A stretch of DNA of 64,000 nucleotides from Heterohyrax brucei (GCA_028571685.1 CM053141.1:132894833-132958832); one strand, 5' to 3'; counted from the stretch's first letter, positions 36,147-49,321 are shown. Notes: generated by a model from the sequence alone, not told the origin. Made by a program: numbers and translations.

Positions 36147-36149
36147 TAA

Positions 36150-36332
36150 AAGCAACGAAACCCAGTGCTGTTGAGTCAATTCCAACTCATAGCGATCCTA
36201 TAGGACAGGCATCGAACTGCCACGTAGTTTCCAGGGAGAACCAGGTGGTTTTGAACTGCCAACCTTTTGGTTAACATCTGTAGTGCTTACCCACTACTCC
36301 ACCAGGGTTTCCTACATGCCACCAGGGCTCCT
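36150..36332 (-). repeat. AfroSINE with a partly duplicated head
   Basis: CAACTCATAGCGATCCTATA to CCACTACTCCACCAGGGTTT, then a second GCCACCAGGGCTCC. Confidence 0.85.
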
Positions 36333-36339
36333 TAATTGT

Positions 36340-37690
36340 GAGACAGTTTGTACAAATGAAAAGTAGAGTTAGGTAGAAAGTCTGAATCATATATCTCAGT
36401 GCCACTGAGTTATTAAAGCCAAAACACTACTACCATAACTAAAGGACTTGGAGATGAGCATAAATTCCTTTGTTTGAGACTCTGGAAGCGCATGCAAATG
36501 TTGTTTCTCTGATAAAAAGTAATGATCATACGCAATGTGCTTTGATGCCACATATTCTTAAAAAGCATTATATAGAACAAAATGAACAGAAAAATCAGGA
36601 ACTTAGAAATGTACAAGGAAAAATGATTGAAAAGAGAGGTAAGCACAGTATCTAACACAAGGTGGAATTTTGAGTTGAATGAAGACATTGAGTACATTTT
36701 TAAAAGGTAATTCAGAAAGAATAAAAGGAAATGAAAAACTCTTTTTATATGGAGTAAAAGGAGGGTGGGGACCTAGCCTTAAAGTCAACAGTGTCTTTGT
36801 TCTTTCTTCTACTCATTCATCCTTGCCTTCTGCCACATACCGCTTCCAGGTATTCACCTAAATATAAAACATAGACAGTTGGTACACACTTGTCTGTGTG
36901 TCAAGACTGAGCTGAAAAAAATCTGTAAACAAACTGGGTAAAAGAATTCCAGAAATAATGAATTTTAAATGTCTCTTGTTTGGCTACCCATCCCCTCGGG
37001 CCACCTAGGGAATAGAAAAGTGGAATTTAACTCCAGGGAATGAAAAAGTATTTCCTTCTAAGGTCTTTAATGCATAATTCATATGTGATTAAGTAAAGAA
37101 TGTCAGTCACAATAACGAAATGGAAAAGTGGGAAGAAGTGTTGTCATGATAGGAGAATGGGTCTTTGAAAGGTAATGAATCAGGGTGCAAAGTAATTTGG
37201 TTCTACTGACCACAAAAATAGGAGGTCAGCGAACTGGCAAAATTGTCTGCAAGGAGAATCCAAGCAGTTTGATTGGGCCTGATAGCCAAATGATAAAAAG
37301 GCAGCTGTTCTCCATGCTGTGGGTTATGTTAAGGCCATTTGTGCTATTAGTTGATAGAATAAGTTTGCTCCCAGCTCAACACCTTGGCTGCTCCTCCCCT
37401 CTTCCTAGATCCAGTTTCACTGACCCAGGACCCCAAAAGTTATTTAAGTGTGTTTAATCTAGGTGTGCTCTTCTGAGATGGTAGGATATAGGTCAGGAAG
37501 GCATACCCTTCATCTACCTGTGTTGCACAATCACCACAATCTCACTATGAGACAATTTTGTCTGTGCTTTCATTTAAATGTCTTTTTTGGTCCCAAGAGG
37601 AGCACAGTGAGAAGTTATTAACAACCTAATATAGATTATACTGGATTTTTTTTCTCCTACACAATGATAGATCTTCAAAATTTTGAAGGT
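36340..37690. other. No gene or repeat recognised
   Basis: Unique-looking sequence; no coding signal. Confidence 0.4.
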
Positions 37691-37697
37691 ATTTCTA

Positions 37698-37858
37698 TGT
37701 GTATGGAGACCTAGTGGTAAAGTGGTTAAGAGTTCAGGCTGAAAACCAAAAAGTTAGTAGCTCAAATCCATCAGCTGCTCATTGGAAACTATGGGGCAGT
37801 TTTACTTTGTCCTATAGGGTTGCTATGACTTGTAATTGACTCAGCGGCACACAGAAAC
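37698..37858 (+). repeat. AfroSINE
   Basis: CCTAGTGGTAAAGTGGTTAA, TGTCCTATAGGGTTGCTATG and TTGACTCAGCGGCACA. Confidence 0.85.
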
Positions 37859-38423
37859 CCTCAACAGCATGTATTTGGAGTGGAGGTGGAATGGGAGAAA
37901 GATTTTTGATGGGGCTATGGAAGAGAAAATATATTTCCTAACTGTACTTGAGGTCAGCTTTGGAACGTATACTTCTTTTCCTTTTGTTATGATTAAAGTG
38001 TTAGTCATTTTGCTGTTTACTACTCCTAACTATATAAGACTTTAGCCAAAGAATCAAAGACTTTTGTGTAACAACACTTAAAGCTGTGAGAGTCTGTTTA
38101 AAGTCTACTATTTTGAAGATCTAGTTAGCACAATATGCTAAACATAGGTTTCTCTGGCTTCCACCTATTTTCTTTTCCTGTATTTTATGAATAACAGTCA
38201 TCTCTTCTAGAAAGGATAAGCCAAAAGCCAATAAAGAAAGAAAAAAACTAAAGGTCTGTGGGAATGCCTTATAAGTGACGTAATGTCACTGGACAATTTG
38301 GTCACTATTTTTGGTTACCTAAGGAAACAAGCCAAGCTTGTCTTTTATACTTTATTCTCAATGGGCTATAATTTTTTAAATTATACAGTACAAAGACCTA
38401 TAACACAATTGCATATCGGGAAG

Positions 38424-38472
38424 CTAGCCAAGCCAAGTGCTGTCGAGTTGGATCCAACTTATGGCAACCCTA
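38424..38472 (-). repeat. AfroSINE-like tail fragment
   Basis: GCCAAGCCAAGTGCTGTCGA then GTTGGATCCAACTTATGGCA; the head is absent. Confidence 0.65.
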
Positions 38473-38664
38473 AGCATTAAATAAATTTATTACATGAATT
38501 TGCACAGCGTCAAAATGATCTGTGGCTAAAGACTGTATCAAGTCGGAATAACTGAGTGGAATACACAGTGCCTTCCCCAGTTCATTCAATAGGCCAACTA
38601 GTAGGATAAGGAACAGATGTCATAAAAATAAGTAGCTTAATCATTCTGTCTAACAGGACAGTGT

Positions 38665-38880
38665 CTATTCTTTCATTAATAATGATAATTACTATTTCTT
38701 GTCATTTGCTATGTTCCTGGTGTAATGAGAAGTGCTTGAATGTTATTACTTCATTCAGTCCTCACAACATCCCAATAAGGTGGTTATTAAATCACTTTTA
38801 TGGGTAAAAAACTGAAGCTTAGAGACATTAAACTAAATGTTCAATTGGCAGAGCTGGGTCTTCAAATTAGGTTTGTCCAG
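38665..38880 (-). repeat. MIR SINE interrupted by the ERV-L provirus
   Basis: Antisense MIR: CCTCACAACATCCCAATAAG, AAAACTGAAGCTTAGAGACA and GGCAGAGCTGGGTCTTCAAA. The expected continuation lies beyond the provirus at 45547 onward. Confidence 0.75.
38876..38880 (+). repeat. 5-bp target-site duplication (left), TCCAG
   Basis: Identical to 45542-45546 immediately after the 3' LTR. Confidence 0.9.
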
Positions 38881-39416
38881 TGTGGTGGTCAGGATTATGT
38901 CAACTTGGCTACTCCATTGTTCAGCTGCTGTGTTAAGTGGCGGGGCGGAGCCTGTGGTGGCTTCCTGCCCCTCAGATCTCTTCTCTCCGCCTTGCACCAC
39001 CTACTGCCCGTCTGCTGCCGTAGCCAGGAGCTCCTGCTCTCTTCTGGCATCTGGTTCCTGGACTTCAACTAGCAGCTGTTGGATTCATCAACCCTTACAG
39101 TCGGCGCTTGAGAACCCTGCTCCCTGACCTGCTGATCCTGGGTTCACCAGCCTCTGCAGCTGTACCTTGCCACCAGTTTGCAATCTGCTGACCTACACAA
39201 GTGGTGACCTGGAACTCGGGTCTCTGACCTGCGGACCTTGGGTTCACCAGCTCCCGTGACCACTTGAGGCTTGTGCCAGGACTTGGGACGTGCAGCTTCT
39301 GCAATTGTGTGAGCTGTTTCCTATATATCTATATCTACATCTACATCTATATCTTTCCTTGTACTTTATGAATCTTTCCTTGTATGTATATACATGTTAC
39401 TGGTTGGTGGAAGACA
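38881..39416 (+). repeat. 5' LTR of the ERV-L provirus
   Basis: 536 bp, starts TGTGGTGGTCAGGATTATGT and ends GGAAGACA. The pyrimidine simple-repeat tract is only about 35 bases here. Confidence 0.9.
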
Positions 39417-39557
39417 ATTTGATACCAAGAGTGGTTCTAGGGAAACAAAATTGTAAAAATGAATCCTTTCAAGTGGTTCTAGAGTCTGGCTAATAGCAAC
39501 ACTGTTAGTAACCCTGCTCCTACTAGTAAAGAGTGCTGTGCTAGTCCACGAGCTGAG

Positions 39558-40870
39558 GTGGAGGTACACATCCACAAAATAGCACCACCAATAGATCAGA
39601 TATTGGTGAAAGGTGAGTCTCAGAGTAAAAACATGTGTGATAACTTTTCAAAATTATCTGAGGATGAGAAGTGTAAGGAAGCTGGTTGGCTGGTCCTATT
39701 TGCATTAGATAAACTGGTGAAAGAAAGAGATGAGCTCAGGGCATTGGAATCAAAGCTCTCATGCAGTGTAAGAGACCTTATAGCTTTTACTTGTGCTTTA
39801 AAAGAAAACCTGATTACCTTACCTGTAATAGAGCAAATACTACCGAAAGCCAAATCCAGATGCTTGTCATTAGAGTGGTGGAATTGCAACGCTAGCTCAA
39901 TTGCCAATCTCGAGAAGTATCTGAAATTAAATTGAGGGCATTGATTGGGGAAAAATGGAACCCTGAAACTTGGCATAGGGGCAGATGATAAGGAAGCTGC
40001 TGACACTGAGCCCCTAACATCCAGTGAATCACTCCTGCCAGGAGAACCACACTCATGTGAAGGGGTTACTTTGTGTTTGTCTGCTAAACCGCCCTGCCCA
40101 GGAAAGCCATTATCCCCTCCACTCCACTCTAATGGGATTAGCTGTAGCCCAGCTGTGTCTAAAGAGCCCCTGCCTGAGTCATTGCCTAGGGCATGGCCTA
40201 AGGTCGATGCTTTACAACAACACGCTGAAGGTTCTAAAAACACTTCAGCACTACCGACTTTGGCTTCTAGACACTAGACTTAAGTCCAAGCAAGCCCCAA
40301 AGCTGAAGCACAGAGTGTGACCCAGGAGGAGACATGCTAGGAACTACTTGACTTTTCTAATATGTGCAAACAGAAACCTGGGAATGTGCATGGGAATGGC
40401 TGCTAAGGGTGTGGAATAATGGTGCAAAGAACATAAAGTTGCGTCAGTCTGAATTTCTTGACATGGGTCCACTGAGCACAGATTCTTCCTTCAGTGTTTC
40501 AGCTCAAGAAGTTAGGAAAGGACCTAATAGTTTGTTTGGCTAGATTGCTGAAGCATAGCTGATGCGGTGGCCTATACTAAATCAAGTTGAATTGCCAGAC
40601 CTGTCTTGGTGTACTGTGCAAGAGGGTATCCAAAGGCTTAGAGAAATTGGCATGCTAGAGTGGATTTATTTGGTAAGACCTTCAAATCTACACATAGAAG
40701 GTCCAGAGGACACAACTTTTGCCACAACTGTGAGAAACAAATTTGTGAAGGGAGCTCCAGGATCCTTGAAGACTGCTGTGATTGCCATCTTATGTAAAGC
40801 AGATACAACAGTGGGAGTTGCCCTAACTGAATTAAGACTATCTAACTATGATAGGACCCCGTGGTGGTAG
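39558..40870 (+). pseudogene. ERV-L gag remnant
   Basis: Open pieces at 39558-39935 (FALDKLVKERDELRALESKL, probably helical) and 40562-40870 (EGIQRLREIGMLEWIYLVRP), joined by frame-shifted sequence. Position after the PBS and before the protease, plus resemblance of the second piece to ERV-L Gag, support the call. No zinc knuckle seen. Not translatable as one protein. Confidence 0.7.
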
Positions 40871-41259
40871 GGGTCAAGTGGCTGCCCTCAATCCACAAAG
40901 ACAAGGTAGGCAAGCTTACAGTAGTGGACAGCAGAAGCAAAATATTAATCGTAATATAATAGTCTGACTTGTATGAACATATGGAACTGGCTACTTAGTC
41001 ATGGTGTCCCTAGGAGTGAAATAGATAATCGACCTACTAAATAGTTACTTGATCTGTATGAAATGATGAATTCTAGGTCAGGTGAACAGCAGTCTAACTC
41101 AAATCACGGGAATAGAAAGTCACGGTCCCTCAATCAATTCCCAGACTTGAGCAAGTTTAAGGGTCCACAATCCCTTGAATGAAAGGGAGGCCAGGTCCCT
41201 TTGAGGAAGAATTCTAATACCCTGCCAAAAATTTATACTGTTAATCTTTTTTTCTGCCC

Positions 41260-41466
41260 TTCCCCAAAGGGATATACAAGAGAAATAATCAGACTTTTCA
41301 GAGTCTAGTGGATACTGGCTCTGCACTGACACTAATTCCAGGAGACCCAAAGTGTCACTGTGGCCCACCAGTCAGAGTGGTGACATATGAAGGTCAGGTT
41401 ATTAATGGAGTCTTGGTTCATGTGCATCTCACAGTAGGTCCAGTGTGTCCTCAAACCATCCTGTAG
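41260..41466 (+). pseudogene. ERV-L aspartic protease remnant
   Basis: Active-site signature LVDTGSALTLIP (Asp-Thr-Gly at 41311-41319). The frame ends at TAG 41464-41466, and the following RT is in another frame. Confidence 0.8.
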
Positions 41467-41552
41467 TGATTTCCCCAGTTCCAGAATGCATAATTGGAAT
41501 AGATATACTCTAAAATTGGCGGAACTACCATAATGGATCTCTGACAAACGGA

Positions 41553-42404
41553 GTGAGGCCTATTATGGTGGGAAAAGCCAAATGGAAGCTTCTAGAACTG
41601 CCACTACCTAGGAAAATAGTGAACCAAAAGCAATTCCACATTCTTGGAGGGATTGCGGAAATTATTGCCACCATTAAGGACTTGAAGGACGCAGGGGTGG
41701 TGATCCCCACCACATCTCCATTCAACTCACCTATTTGGTGTGTGCAAAAAACAGATGGATCTTGGAGAATGACAGTAGATTGCTGCAAACTTAAGGAGGT
41801 GATAACCCCCACTGCAGCTGCTGTTCCAGATACAGTTTCATTGCTTGAGCAAATTAATACAACTCCAGATACTTTGTATGCAGCTATTGATCTGGCTAAT
41901 GCTTTCTTGTCCACACCTGTTTCCAAGGACCATGAGAGCAGTTTGCATTCAGCTGGCAAGGCCAGCAATACACTTTCATTTGCCTGCCTCAGAAGCTACA
42001 TTAACTCTCTAGCCCTATGTCCTAATTTAGTCCACAGGGACCTTGATTGCTTCTCTCTTCCACAAGATGTGACACTGGTCTGTTATGTAGATGACATTAT
42101 GCTGATTGGACCTAGTAAGGAAGAAGTATCAGTGACTCTGCACTTAGTTAAACATTTGTGTGCTACAGGGTGGGAAATTGATCCCACAAAAATTCAGGCA
42201 CCTTCCAACTCAGTGAAATTCCTAGGGGTCCAGTGGTGTGGGGCATGTCACGATATTCCTTCTAAAGTGAAGGATAAGTTACTGTACCTGGCTGCTCTGA
42301 CAACTGAAAAAGAGGCACAGCACATAGTGGGTCTCTTTGGGTTTTGGAGGCAACATATTCATCATTTGGGTGTGCTGCTTCAGCCTATTTACCATGTGAC
42401 TTGA
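41553..42404 (+). pseudogene. ERV-L reverse transcriptase fragment
   Basis: Longest surviving frame of the provirus, 283 codons. TTSPFNSPIWCVQKTDGSWR (RT motif 1 region), AAIDLANAF (motif A), then a damaged stretch before motif C, YVDDIMLIG (residues 178-181), and the FLGVQW thumb motif. Sequence between motifs A and C is shorter than normal. The frame ends at TGA before RNase H. Confidence 0.9.
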
Positions 42405-43440
42405 AAGGCTGCGACTTTTGAGTGGGTCCCAGAACAAAAGAAGGCTCTGCAACAGGTTCAGACTGCTGTGCAGGCTGCTCTGCCACTTGGGCCATGTGAT
42501 CCAGCTGACCCAGTGGTGCTTGAAGTGTCAGTGGCAGATAGAGATGCTGTTTGGAGTCTTTAGCAGGCCTCTGTTGGTGAATCACAGCATAGGCCTTTAG
42601 GATTTTGGAGCAAAGCTCTGCCATCCTCTGTAGATAATTACTCTCCTTTTGAAAAACAACTTTTGGCTTGTTACTGGGCCTTAGTAGAGACTGAACACTT
42701 AACCATTGGACACCAAGTCACCATGCATCCTGAGCTGCCTATCGTGAACTTGGTGTTGTCTGACCCACAGAGTCATAAAGTTGGATGAGCACAGCAGCAC
42801 TCCATCATTAAATGGAAGTGGTGTATATGTGATTGGGCCCATGCAGGACCTGAAGACAGAAGTAAGTTGCATGAGGAAGTGGCCCAAATGCCCATGGTCT
42901 CAACTCCTGTAACATTACCCTCTATTTCCCAGTTTGCTCCTATGGCCTCATAGGGAGTTCCTTATAACCAGCTGACTGAGGAAGAGAAAACTCATGCCTG
43001 GTTTACAGATGGTTCTGCACGATATGCTGGCACCACTCGTAAGTGGACAGCAGCAGCACTGTAGCCCCTTTCTGGGACCTCCCTGAAGGACAGTGGTGAA
43101 AGCAAATCCTCCCAATGGGCAGAACTTTGAGCAGTGCATCTGGTTGTTCATTTTGCTTGGAAAGAGAGATGGCCAGATGTGCGGCTGTATACTGATTCAT
43201 AGGCTGTGGCCAATGGCTTGGCCAGTTGGTCAGGGACTTGGAAGGAATATGATTGGAAGATTGGAGACAAGGATTTATGGGGAAGAGGTATGTGGATAGA
43301 CCTCTCTGAATGGGCCAAAGAAGTGAAGATATTTGTGTCCCATGTGAATGTTCATCAAAAACCTCAGCAGAGGATGAGTTTAGCAATCAAGTGGATAAGG
43401 TGATGTATTCTGTGGGAACCAGTCATCCTCTTTCCCCAGC
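42405..43440 (+). pseudogene. ERV-L RNase H region remnant
   Basis: Broken into several frames. WFTDGSARYAG near 43000-43032 carries the RNase H TDGS aspartate. The connection domain lies before it. Confidence 0.7.
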
Positions 43441-44200
43441 TACCCCTATCACTTCTCAATGGGCTCATGAATAAAGTGGTCATGGTGGTAGGGACAGTGG
43501 TTATACACGGGCCCAGCAACAGGGACTCCTGCTTACCAAAGCTGACTTGGCTACAGCCACTGCTGAGTGCACAATCTGCCAGCAGCAGAGATCAACACTG
43601 ATTCCTCGATATGGCACTATTCCTTGAGGTGATCAGCTGGCAGCCTGCTGGTAAGTTGATTATACTAGACTGCTGCCATCATGGAAGGGAAAGTGTTTTG
43701 TCCCCACTGGAATACGTACTTACTCTCAATATGGATTTGCCTTCCCAGCATGACATTCTTCTGCCAAAACTACCATCTGTGAACTTACAGAATGCCCTAT
43801 CCACCATCATGGTATCACACACAGTATTGCCTCTGATAAAGGGACTTGCTTCACAGCAAATGAAGTACAGCAGTGGGCCCATGCTCATGGAATTCACTGG
43901 TCTTTTCCTGTTCCCCATCATTCTGAAGCAGCTGGCTTGATAGAATGATGGAATGGCCTCCTGAAGACACAATTACACTGCCAGCTAAGTGGCAATACCT
44001 TGTAGGGTTGGAGAAATTTTCTCCAGGAGGCTGTATATGCTCTAAACCATCATACAATATATGGTGCTATTTCTCCTATAGCCAGGATTCATGGGTCCAG
44101 GAATCAAGGGATGGAAATGGGGGTGACACCACTCACTGTTACCCTAGTGACCCGCATGCAGGATTTTTGCTTCCTGTCCCCAATGTCTTAGTTCCAAAGG
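43441..44200 (+). pseudogene. ERV-L integrase remnant
   Basis: Zinc-finger cysteines in AECTICQQQ near 43565. In another frame are the last two catalytic acids: Asp in SDKGT (43835-43837) and Glu in AGLIE (43943-43945), with exactly 35 residues between, the D,D35E spacing. Frameshifted and stop-containing. Confidence 0.8.
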
Positions 44201-44205
44201 GATGA

Positions 44206-44586
44206 ATGCTGCCACCTGGAGACACATCAATGATTTCACTGAACTCAAAGCTAAAATTGCCACCAGGCCATTTGGTGCTTCTTGTGCCTCTGGAACAACA
44301 GACAAAGAAGGGAGTTACAATACTGGCTGGTGTGATTGATCCTGACGATGAAGATGAAATTGGATTGACATTACATAAGGAAGGTAAAGAAGAGTATGTT
44401 TGGAATGTAGGCGATCCCTTAGGATGTCTCCTAGCACTACCATGTCATGTGATTAAGGTCAGTGGTAAACTACAGCAACCCAATTCCAAAATGACTGCTA
44501 ATAGCCCAGACCCTTCAGGAATGAAGGTTTGGGTCACCTCTGACGGCACTTGGCTTGGCACCAGGCAAAGAACCACAACCAACTGA
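44206..44586 (+). pseudogene. ERV-L dUTPase-like domain
   Basis: 126-codon open frame downstream of integrase. GVIDPDDEDEIGL (residues 42-54) resembles dUTPase motif 3, and GDPLGCLL (69-76) matches the following conserved strand. The upstream part is broken by a stop. Near its end, at 44538-44560, it contains an AfroSINE-like tail fragment. In live ERV-L this domain would hydrolyse dUTP. Confidence 0.75.
44538..44560 (+). repeat. AfroSINE-like tail fragment inside the provirus
   Basis: TGACGGCACTTGGCTTGGCA in the C-terminal part of the dUTPase-like frame; too short to be a normal SINE insertion. Confidence 0.5.
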
Positions 44587-44899
44587 GGTGCTTGCTGAGG
44601 GCAAAGGGAATATAGAATGGGTTGTAGAGGAAGGTAGTTCTAAATATCAGTTATGGCCACATGACCAGTTGCAGAAATGAGGACTATAATTGTTATGATA
44701 TTTCCTGCTTTGTGTGTGTGTATCAGATATTTTTGCTTACTTATGAAACATAAGATGTAAGTGGGCTAATGCATTTTCAGTTGTACATGTGTTAGTTATG
44801 TCATGTTAGACATAAGTATGACTTTGTAATTGTATTCCTTCAGAGACTGGGGATGGTAAGGTGAGATGTATGTAGATGCTAGGTTGACAAGCAGTGGAC

Positions 44900-45541
44900 T
44901 GTGATGGTCAGAATTATGTCAACTTGGCTACTCCATGTTTGGCTGCTGTATTAAGTGACAGGGTGGGTCCTGTGGTGGCTTCCTGCCCCTCAGATCTCTT
45001 CTCTCCACCTTCCACCACCTACTGCCAGTCTGCTCACATAGTCAGCAGCTCCTGCTGTCTTCTGGCATCTGGTTCCTGTACTTGAACTAGCAGCTGTTAG
45101 ATTTATCAACCCTTACGGTGGCACTTGACAGTCCCATTCCCCAGCATTTGCCGGCATCTGCAGCTCCATCTCACTGCCAGCTTGGGATCCGCCAACCTAC
45201 ACAATGGGTGATCTAGAACTCTGGTCTCTGACCTGCTGACCTTGGGTTCACCAGCTCTTGTGGCCATGTGAGGCTTGTGCCAGGACTTGGGACATTCAGC
45301 TTCTACAATTGCGTGAGCTGTTTCCTGTATCTATCTGTCTGTCTGTCTGTCTGTCTTTCTACCTACCTATCTATCCATCTATCATCTATTATCTCTCTCT
45401 CTCTCCCTCTCTTTATCATCTATTTATCTATCTGTCTATCTCTCATCTATCTATCTATCCTTGTGCTTTATATATGTAAATCTTTTCTTGTACGTACATG
45501 TGTTACTGGTTTTGCTTCTCTAGAAAGCCCAGCCTAAGACA
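44900..45541 (+). repeat. 3' LTR of the ERV-L provirus
   Basis: 642 bp, starts TGTGATGGTCAGAATTATGT and ends AGCCTAAGACA. About 100 bp longer than the 5' LTR, mainly because of an expanded (TCTG)n/(TCTA)n tract. Confidence 0.92.
45328..45462. repeat. (TCTG)n / (TCTA)n / (CT)n microsatellite in the 3' LTR
   Basis: Interrupted tetranucleotide array that reads as Ser/Leu/Tyr-rich frames by translation only. Confidence 0.9.
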
Positions 45542-46200
45542 TCCAGTTATAAACTACCGTATTAAACCATTGCCATTTGAAGTAGAACATAAGCTTTTGT
45601 TTTACACATTTTCTTTCTTTGTTTAATTACCGTAAATATTAAAATAAATGGAGAAAAAACAGTAAGGTGTATAAATATGCAGAGAGAGAGAGTCATATCA
45701 AGGAAATGGCTCACACAGTTATAGGAACTGGACTGTCCCAAGTGTATGAATCAGGATGAAGGTATTTCTTCATTCAGGTAGCCACAGGACTGGAAAACCA
45801 AAGATTGGCATACTGGAGAGCAGGGCTCCCTATCTCAGGCTGTGAAGATTAATGAGTTCTCTAATTTACAGATAAGCTAACAGCTCAGGAGGCAGCATCA
45901 AGATCCAGAGCAAGCAAAAGCTGGAACATCTGCTTGTATGTGGATACAAACCACACCTCCAAGGAAACTCCCTTTAACCTGATTGGCTACTGACAGTGAA
46001 TGCTGTCATTGACATGGTCACATATAACCACTGAGAATCATGGCCCAGCCACAGTGAAACACAATCCTAACAATCACATGTGGCAAGGAGGTTGTGGCCA
46101 GACTAATTCAAGTATTGGATTATCAAAGACTGCTTCCCTACTTCATATAAGGTAAATGGCTTTGTTTCCCTACCATTATAAAGTAAATGGCTTTGGAGTA
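45542..46200. other. Second half of TCCAG duplication and MIR, then unrecognised spacer
   Basis: 45542-45546 is the right TCCAG. The next 30-40 bases fit the continuation of the interrupted MIR. Nothing recognised after that. Confidence 0.55.
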
Positions 46201-46229
46201 GCTGTGACATACAGTTGACTGGAAAGGCC

Positions 46230-46435
46230 AAAAGTGATAGAAAGAAAGTAGAGCATTAGACAGACAATTCTGGGACAAATTACTTAACTGTTGCCTTTTA
46301 GCAGCTCTTGGACATATTAACAATTATTCTGAAACTCAGGTTCCTCAACCAAAAATTAGGGTGATGAGATCTATCTTGCAGAATTTCTGTAAGGATCAAG
46401 TGTTTGTAAGTGTATGGCACAACTCAAAATAAGAA
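46230..46435 (+). repeat. MIR SINE
   Basis: GACAAATTACTTAACTGTTG, CTCAGGTTCCTCAACC and TCTGTAAGGATCAAGTG. Confidence 0.65.
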
Positions 46436-46504
46436 GAAACAGCTGCAAACATCCATTAATAATCAAGACATAGACTGCACAAAATAGAAATCTAGGAAAA
46501 TTGT

Positions 46505-48660
46505 AAATTGTTAAAAATTAAATGGAATGAATAAATATCAATATTCTAGGCATTAGTGAGCTGAAATGGACCAGTTTGGCTATTTTGAATCCAACAATTG
46601 TATGGTCTACTATGCTGGGCATGAAAACTTGAAGAGGAACAGTTGTCATCACCAAAAAGAACATTTCAAGATCTGTTCTAAAGTACAATGCTGTCATTGA
46701 CAGGATAATATCCATATGCCTACAAGGAAGGCCAGCTAATGTGACTATTCTTCATATTTATGCATTAACCAGTAAGGCCAAAGATGAAGAGATTGAAGAT
46801 TTTTATTGGCTTCTGAAGTCTGAAATTAATTGAACATGCTATCAGGATGCATTGACAATTACTGGGAACTGGAATACAAAAGCTGGAAACAAAAAAGAAG
46901 GATCAGGAGCTGGAAAATATAGCCTTGGTGATGGAAACAATGCCAGAAATCATGTGATAGAATTTTGCAAGACTAATGACTTCTTCACTGAAAATACCAA
47001 CACAAACTGTAACTGCACACATAGACCGCACCAGATGGAACATACAGGAACCAAATTGACTACATCTGTGGAACAAGACAATGCAAAAGCTTCATGTCAG
47101 CACCGATCATCAACTGCTTATATGCAAATTCAAACTGAAGCTGAAGAAAACTAGAACAAGTCCATGAGAGTCAAATGTGACCTTGAGTCTATCTCTCCTG
47201 AGTTTAAAGACCATCTCAAGAACAGATTTGACGTGTTGATCACTAATGACGGAAGGTCAGACTAATTCAATGACAACAAAGACATCATCCAAGAAGATAG
47301 CAAGAGGTCATTAAAAAGACAGGAAAGAAAGAAAAGACCAAACTGGATGTCAGAAGAGACTCTGAAACTTGCTCTTGAATGTCAAGCAGCAAAAAACAAA
47401 AGGAAGAAATGGCAAAGCAAAAGACCTAAACAGAAGATTTCAAAGAGCAGCCTAAGAAGACAAAATATTATAATGACATGTTCAAAGAAAGAGCTGGAAA
47501 TGGAAAACCAGAAGGAAAGAACACATTCTGCATTTCTCGAGCTGAAAGAACTGAAGGAAAAGTTCAAGCCCTGAGCTGCAGTAGTGAAAGATACTATAGG
47601 GAAAGTATTAAACGGCTCAGGGAGCATCAGAAGAAGATGTAAGGAATACAGAGTTATTATACCAGAAAGAACTCGTCGATGGACAGCCATTTGAAGACGT
47701 AGCATATGATCTAGTACTGATGATATTGACAGAAGAAGTTGAAACTGCATTGAAGGCATTGGCAAAAAACAAGGCTCCAGAAACTGAGGAATAAAATTGG
47801 TGGATTATCAACTGAGATATTTCAACAAACAGATGCATCACTGTAAGTACTGACTGTTCTATACCACGAAATCTGGAGGACAGCTACCTGACCAACTGAC
47901 TGGAAGAGATCCTTATTTATGCCCATTCCAAAGAAAGGTGATCCAACCAAATACAGAAATTGCCAATCAATATCATTAATATCACATGCAAATGAAGTTT
48001 TGCTTAAGATCATTCAAAAGTGACAGCAATAGTATATTGACAAGGAACTGCCAGAAATTCAAGCTGGATTCAGAAGAGGACATGGAACCACAGCTATCAT
48101 TGCTGATGTCAGATGGATCTTGGCTGACAGCAAAGACTACCAGAAAGATGTTTACCTGTGTTTCATTGACTATGCAAAGGCATTTAACTGTGGATCATAT
48201 TAAATTATGGCTAACACTGCAGAGAACAGGAATTCAGGAACAACTAACTGTGCTCTTAAGGAATCTATATTTGGATCAAGAGGCAGTAGTGCAAACAGAA
48301 CAAAGGGACACTGCATGGTTTAAAGTCAGGAAAGGTTTGCATCAGAGTTGTATCCTTTCACCATACCTTTTCAATCTGTATGCTGAGCAAATAGTCCAAG
48401 AAAGCCTGATTATACACAGAATGAGGCATCAGGATTGGAGGATGACTCATTAACAACCTATATTACGCAGATGACATAACCTTACTTGCTGGAAGTGAAG
48501 AAGATTTGAAACACTTACTGTTGAAGATCATGGACCAAAGCCTTCACTATGGATTACACCTCAACATCAACACAACAAAAATGCTCACACCTGGACCAGT
48601 AAGCAACATTGTCATAAATGGGGAAAGTATTGAGGTTGTCAAAGATTTCATTTTACTCCT
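46505..48660 (+). mobile_element. RTE-type LINE, central part, truncated at both ends
   Basis: Endonuclease-side block (ATATCCATATGCCTACAAGG; TTACTGGGAACTGGAATACA), linker, then RT. RT signature YADDITLLAGSEEDLKHLL at about 48463-48520, preceded by ILSPYLFNLYAEQIV. Many stops. Ends abruptly at ATTGAGGTTGTCAAAGATTT, before the normal 3' end. Confidence 0.88.
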
Positions 48661-48875
48661 CTGTCCCTCCACATTGTTTCTTTGAGTCCCTGTGAAGTCA
48701 GTCTTACTCTACCTCAACTACAGGGTTCTAATTTTTTTTTCCACCTAAATTAGATTTTTGTGCTCTAGAATTTCATGTAAATAAGAATTGTGTAGCAGAT
48801 ATCTTTTTGTGTATATTCTTCTGCTCACTGAGATTCATTCATGTTGTTACTCATATCAGTAATTCATATATTTTG

Positions 48876-48907
48876 CTGAGTCCGACTCGACGGCACTTGG
48901 CTTGGCA
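48876..48907 (+). repeat. AfroSINE-like tail fragment
   Basis: GAGTCCGACTCGACGGCACT then TGGCTTGGCAG, cleanly inside L1M sequence. Confidence 0.7.
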
Positions 48908-49321
48908 GTATTGCATCTTATAAAGACACCACGGTTCGTTTATCTGTCCATTGGGTTGTTTCTAGATTGGGACTACTGTGAAAAAATCTGCTATGAGTAC
49001 TCCCCTACAAATTATTCTATGGATGTGTCTTTATTTCTTTTTGGCAAATACTTAGGGATTGGACTGCTGGATCTTTCAAGTAGGTACATTTTTAACTTTA
49101 TAAGAATATGTCAAATCTCCTCTGAGGTGGTTGTTCTATTTTTTATTTTCATCAGTCACATATAGCACCCCAGTTACTCCACGTTCTTTGCAACTCTTAG
49201 TATTGCAAGACTTGTTTAATTTGAGCTACTGAGTGTGAAGTTGTATTCCATCATTGTTTATTGTTGTTTTACTCTGTATTTTTCTTACTGACTGCTGATT
49301 TGGGGTCACATTTCATGTGCT

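Larger units (their letters stand above)
38881..45541 (+). mobile_element. ERV-L (class III) endogenous retrovirus, complete in structure, decayed
   Basis: Two related LTRs starting TG and ending CA, a 5-bp TCCAG duplication, and a PBS-like ATACCAAGAGTGG two bases after the 5' LTR (tRNA-Leu type as in ERV-L). Internal order is gag, protease, RT, RNase H, integrase, dUTPase. A dUTPase after integrase and the absence of a visible env are defining traits of ERV-L. Every gene carries stops or frameshifts, so it cannot be active. Confidence 0.93.
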